From NCBI GenBank assembly GCA_032717465.1, contig CM064655.1, forward strand, positions 13,063,652 to 13,127,651: 64,000 nt of DNA. Reading direction: 5' to 3'. The translations under genes were made by a program, and so were the position numbers. The DNA comes from Coenobita brevimanus. Taxonomy: Eukaryota; Arthropoda; Malacostraca; Decapoda; Coenobitidae. The notes below the pieces were generated by a model that did not search any database, was not told the origin of the DNA, and saw only the letters and a list, made by a program, of their open reading frames with translations. Shown here piece by piece: positions 59,478 through 64,000 of the stretch (the first letter of the stretch is position 1; every line of letters starts with the position of its first letter).

Positions 59478-59640
59478 GGCTTGGCGTTGAAGTGTTTTTT
59501 TCATTTAAGTGGTCTTGACATTGAAGTGGGCTTGGCATTGAAGTGGCTTGGCATTAAAGTAGCTTGGCATTAAAGGAGCTTGACAATAAAGTGGCTTGAC
59601 AATAAAGTGGCTTTATCTGTCAGTGGGTTGAATGGCTTGA
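59478..59640. repeat. Minisatellite of GGCTTGGCATTGAAGT-type units
   Basis: Nine or so imperfect 15-18-bp units (CTTGGCATTGAAGTGG, CTTGACAATAAAGTGG). Non-coding. Confidence 0.75.
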
Positions 59641-59837
59641 CCCAGGAAGGGAGGAATGGTTGATGTCAGTGGGAGGTCCTTAAACTGTTCATGCCATGAA
59701 ACCAGATACCTAACCTGAAAGGGATAGAAGGAAAATAAGGGCAGGAGGAAACAAAGATATATCAGTTAAGAAAAGAGGTAAGACAAAAGAGAAGAAGCGG
59801 ACAGTAAAGAGAGAAAGACTGAAGATAAATAGACCCT

Positions 59838-60045
59838 TTTTAGTCACCTCTTATAACAAACAAGAAATACTGGGGAAATACTTCCCCCTCCTTCCCCAGG
59901 GGGATCCTCCATCAGAACACAGGGGCCTGGAGTAAGCCAACTCAGTCCAGACTTTTAAGACAGATGACCAGCTTTGAACCACTGAGCAAGAAACTACAAC
60001 CACCTCATTGAAGGAGACTTGTATAGTTCACTTGACCACCAGGCA
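59838..60045 (-). mobile_element. tRNA-SINE copy with conserved central domain
   Basis: Left to right on the + strand: TTAGTCACCTCTTATAACAA (the block also found in RTE leaders), CCAGGGGGATCC, CACAGGGGCCTGG, ACTCAGTCCAGAC and finally CACTTGACCACCAGGCA. The last is the complement of a tRNA-like A box. Confidence 0.65.
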
Positions 60046-60309
60046 TAAAAAAAATAAAATTGTATGGGGGCAATAGTGCTAATCCATTACATCAGTACCC
60101 AGCATGAAAACTCACCCGTGATCTCCCCGCATGTGTCAGAAAACTGCCCCATAAAGGGGAAAGTAGCCAAGTGTGATAGGGGTAGCTGTTGTTAATATTC
60201 TGGTATAATGATAATGTAATCCATTCACCAAACAAAGATCTTCAAAAACATGAGAGCATCATGTTTGGCAAGCATTTGGACAGAATCAAACCAAGAGATA
60301 TGACACATT

Positions 60310-60535
60310 TCCTTCCATCTATCCATCATCCAGCCTGGTATTTCCTCATGAGGAATAGAGGCCTGGTGCTGGGATACTCAGTCCAGACATTAAGATGAAA
60401 GTGACCACCTGCATACCCCCTTAGTGGCAATACATGAGGGGAGGGAAAACAAAAAATAACTATGAAAGCAAGCCCTTATGGGTCCAATCTGGTTGGAGTA
60501 CCTTGACTTACTAGACCATTGGGCATCTAAAAATT
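60310..60535 (-). mobile_element. tRNA-SINE copy
   Basis: CATGAGGAATAGAGGCCTGG, TACTCAGTCCAGACATTAAG, TGGCAATACATGAGG and CCAATCTGGTTGGAGTACC ... ACCATTGGGCATC follow the complement of the 61.2-kb copy throughout. Confidence 0.7.
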
Positions 60536-60549
60536 GTATAAGGGAAGCA

Positions 60550-61240
60550 GGGCTAATGCAATTCATTGGTACACAGCAATAAAGCCCACAATTGATCTAC
60601 AAGTGGGCATCAGGGGTAGGCCTTCTTGCTGTGTTTATGTAGTCCGCAGCATTTAACATAGGAGTAATATCACTGAAGTCAGCCAAGGTAAATCTGATGA
60701 ATATTTTGATTAATATCTTTATAGCTGCAGCATTTATTTAATTATTTTATTTTCATTTATTTGTTGTATCTTAATATGAAGAGTCTGATAACTCATCACA
60801 TACCAAGCAGCTAACATACTGTATTGTCTCCAGCTGCCCAGTGGTTGAGATGGATATTGTCACCAAACTGGCTTTCATCATGTAAATAATGTTTCCATAA
60901 TTATTGTTATGCACTGTTTGTTAGATTTTAGTGTACATTAACATGCTTATTAGTGGTAGGTGGGGGCGCTCACCATCCACTCCCTCGATGTAGTGCAGCT
61001 GTCGGGTGTCTGCCCTTTCCTCTCCTCCATCCTTCTTTCCTTCCATCCTCTTCTGTCTTTCTTTCCTTCATTCTTTCCTTGTCTTTCTGCCTATGGGTGA
61101 CATGACACTCCCTCTTCTGTCTTTCTTTCCTTCATTCTTTCCTCTTCCTTCTGCCTGTGGGTGACTCTACACTGAGTGACAAGCCAAATGGTTTCCTAAA
61201 CACCAGGAAACCATTTACTACGCTGGGTGGTAACCATATA
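60550..61240. other. Unassigned non-coding stretch
   Basis: No gene is recognised. A CTTTCCTTC-rich duplicated segment (TTCTGTCTTTCTTTCCTTCA twice) lies at 61045-61145. Confidence 0.45.
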
Positions 61241-61246
61241 ACCAAA

Positions 61247-61445
61247 TCTTGGCGCCTGGTGGTTCAGTGGGTAATTATTGCACTCCAGTCGGATTGGGCC
61301 GGGGAAGGTTTATATCCAAGGGGTGGTTGGGGTTGTTTGCTCATGTAATGCCACTCAGGGATGAGTGAGGCTGGTCACTCTCATCTTAAACGTCGGGACC
61401 AACTGCCTAGCCCCGGGCTCCTATGCTTCTCATGGGGCAATGTAA
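61247..61445 (+). mobile_element. tRNA-derived SINE, best copy
   Basis: The head resembles a tRNA gene: A-box-like TGGTTCAGTGGGTAA at 61258-61272 and B-box-like GGTTTATATCC at 61308-61318. A body follows (GGTTGTTTGCTCATGTAATG, GTGAGGCTGGTCACTCTCAT), then a 3' part CCCCGGGCTCCTATGC-TTCTCATGGGGCAATG. At least four other copies occur in this window. The parent LINE is not evident. Confidence 0.75.
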
Positions 61446-61689
61446 AATATTTGTCAATTTTATTAGACTAGGTAACATGCGTTCTTTATTGAGTATTGCA
61501 GGCAGTCTGTGAAGAAATATTAGACACCATCTTTTAGAGATACCATGATATAATTTGCCATGTTTTCAGAATATATTGGTGGCAGTGTACTACAGTCTAT
61601 TTTCTGCTCTACAAAGTCTTCATCATGTGCTTGCCACTTCAGGCAGATAATGCCCTGATTATTTTCATCATTTCATTTTTGAAGGCTCC

Positions 61690-64000
61690 AACATGCTTGT
61701 ATGCGTCAGCCTTGATCACCTGATGGCGGCTTTCCATGCTGCTCGATCTCTGGTAGCTTCCCTATTCAGTCCCTCATCCCTTAGGTCATACTCAATGACC
61801 CCGTCCAAGGTCATTTTCAGTCTACTTCTCGCAACTCTACCCCCAGTATTAACACCTCACTTACATGCCCAAACAACCTCGATCTACCTCTCCTCATTAC
61901 ATCACCAGTACATTCGAGTCCCATCCTACCTCTTAACTTTTCCATCGTACACCCAGCCCCCCCAGGCCTTTCACTCAGGGACGCAATGCACATCTTCCTA
62001 AACATTGCCATTTCTGTACGTTTGAGCCTGCAGATATCCTTTTCCTTTACTGCCCAGGTCTCACTACCATACAGCATGACACTCCTAACATGTCGCATAC
62101 AAAGATCCCTTAGCATGGAGGGAGAGCCTTCTCAATATCGGGAAAGGTAACAGCTCCCAGAACTTCTTCCAACCACTCCTCACTATAGCCACAGAGCTAG
62201 CTCCATCCCTACCTCCAGCACATAACGTCTCCCAAATAACAAAACTCTTCCACATACTCAAGAGACTCACCAGCAAGTTCAATCCTTTCACACCTGACAA
62301 TCCCTCATGCTTCCTCTGATACACCGCACACATGAAATCAGCGATATCTTGTAATCCACTTCTAATACCACTACATCTCGTAAGCACCCACTTATCACAA
62401 ACACTGCACAAGATGGAATTACTTCCCATGCCCTTGTGACAAACTGCACATGGCCACTCCCCCTCTTCATTGATAGTACTGCCCCCAGCCCTAGATACCA
62501 TCACTTCTGTTTTATCTGCATTTACTCCTAAGCCCTTGTGCCCCATACCATCTCTCCACATCCTAAATAATTCCTCTGTCTCCCTTTCATTCTCTGCCAT
62601 CAACACCGAATGATTAGCATACAACATCTCCCACATGAGTCCATTTCTGAAGTCACTTGAAAGGGCTTCATGTACCCTGATCAGCAACAAGAGGCTCAAA
62701 ATTGACCCCTGGTGCATACTAACATTTGCAGAAAACTCATCACTCAAATCTCCATTCACCCTTACCTGGGTGTGAGCACCCTCATACATGGCCATAACGA
62801 CCTTAACCAGCCACTCCTTGATCCCAAGCTTTCTCATTGCCCACTTCACCACCTCTCTGGGGACTTTGTCAAAGGCCTTCTCCAAATCAACAGAAACAAA
62901 GTACAGTTCCCCATTCTTTCCTATATATTTTTCCTGAAGCAGTCAAACAATCAGAATGGCATCAGTAATCCCTTTGTCTGGAATAAACCCAAACTGCATC
63001 TTATCAATATTCACTTTCTCTAATCATACCTTCTATAACTCTCTCCATTACCTTCATTATCTGGTCTAAAAGCTTTATGCCTTTATAATTTCCTCTTTCC
63101 AGGGCATCACCCTTCCCCTTTTACACATTTACAACTACACTCTTCAGCCCAATCATCTGGGACAACACACTTATATACTGTATAATCGTATTTATCAAGT
63201 TAGTGACTAACCTCACTCCTTATCTCCTGAGGCTTACAACATTCCAGCAGTCAACCCAGACACACCTGCTGCCTTCCCCACCTGCATCCTGCCAATTGCC
63301 CTGCTCACAGTTGCAGCATCAATCAGAGGCCAAGGGCCAAACATTGGATCTGCTGGCTCCAAACCTTCCATGTCCCAGTCAAACTCATTCAATAACTGGC
63401 TGTAATGCTTTCTCCATGTGTCTTTTATATCCCCACTGTTCACCACCATCCTTCTTTCATCATTCTTCACACACTGCTCACCAGTGATGTCCCTATTCTC
63501 CCTCTTCATCTGATTTGCCTCCTTGAATATCTTATTCTTCCTTTTCACACAATTTAGGTTATTAAGTAAAAGTCTCTGTGACTCTGACTTTGCCCTGCAA
63601 ACCTCTTTTCTAGCCCTATTCTTGGCAGTCAAGTATTCCTCTTTGTTACCACTCTTCTTCCATTCCCAGAAAAAGACGTCTTTTCTCCTTAACTCCAGCT
63701 TCTGCACCCTCATCCTACCACCATGTTACTTTAAGTCTTTGGGGGCCCCTCATCTTTCCACACACTCAGTCAGTAACTTTGAGGAAGTTGCTCTTGATGG
63801 CTGTGTACTGTTCATTAACAACTCTGTCAACACCTCCCTGTTCAGCCACAATTCTCCTCATCTTGCTATAGAAGGCATCCCACACTGTTTGGTTTTTCAG
63901 CTTCCATATTTTGCTCCTAGGTGCATAGGTCCTCTTTTTCATCACTCACCCCTTAAGCACCATGTCACATATCAGTAACTCATGTTGGTGCACACACTCC
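61690..64000 (-). mobile_element. LINE with zinc-finger motif, runs off right edge
   Basis: The minus strand reads, from the right edge, a TWW-type linker, RT N-terminus (63234-63713: VGKAAGVSGLTAGML), EKAFDKVPREVVKWAMRKLG and a degenerate catalytic box YANHSVLMAENERE (62085-62885). A Cys-rich segment CAVCHKGMGSNSILCSVCDKW...RCSG follows, then a C-terminal part (61817-62116: YGSETWAVKEKD, GLECTGDVMRRGRSRLFGHV). The YADD box is changed to YANH and several frameshifts exist, so it is dead. It is the same family as 34560-37460. Confidence 0.85.

Overview
The window looks like a transposon-saturated, intron-rich animal region. The best guess is a crustacean, probably a decapod. The support is the RTE, Jockey and CR1/L2-like LINEs, the long (CA/TG)n, (CT)n and (TCTA)n microsatellites, an interstitial arthropod-type (CCTAA)n tract, and coding exons split by very long introns. 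There is no operon structure, prokaryotic gene, CRISPR array or recognisable rRNA/tRNA gene. The species assignment is inference.

Host gene: I recognise two exons, both on the + strand, 39318-39409 and 58849-59004. They encode consecutive pieces of a protein resembling TMA16 (translation machinery-associated protein 16, a 60S ribosome biogenesis factor). Splice sites and codon phase (AG|A) agree. The ~19.4 kb between them is then one intron that has taken up an RTE LINE (with a Jockey-like LINE nested in it), an old LINE remnant, and a 12.4-kb Ty3/Gypsy element that itself holds three further DNA transposons. The first and last exons are not identified with confidence.

Layout: 1-262, 5' end of an RTE LINE (-). 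271-2104, broken Tigger/pogo transposase (-). 3666-5052, complete, apparently intact Tc1/mariner element with an open 338-residue transposase. 5153-8310, decayed full-length RTE (-). 10.0-11.0 kb, RTE scrap and a tandem duplication. 11.19-13.92 kb, two copies of a composite (TG)n plus GGTCA-rich repeat, the second split by a CR1/L2-like LINE. 14650-18918, a stack of three piggyBac-type TTAA elements, one nested in the terminus of another. 20265-25348, a TIR-bounded Tigger-like element packed with a second-family RTE fragment and a Jockey-like LINE. 25.9-33.7 kb, four more RTE copies and a solo LTR. 34.6-37.5 kb, a LINE with a PHD-like zinc-finger motif, interrupted by a Tigger-like element. 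38.5-39.1 kb, RTE 3' end. 39.3 kb, TMA16 exon. 40.4-44.5 kb, RTE with nested Jockey. 46206-58562, Gypsy element with 4-bp target duplication. 58.8-59.0 kb, TMA16 exon. 59.8-61.4 kb, three tRNA-derived SINE copies. 61.7-64.0 kb, zinc-finger LINE (-) running off the right edge.

Almost every element except the mariner is broken by nonsense codons, frameshifts or later insertions. The main value of the window is a readable order of insertions, with several empty-site comparisons inside the window itself. I found no sign of a new defence or metabolic system.
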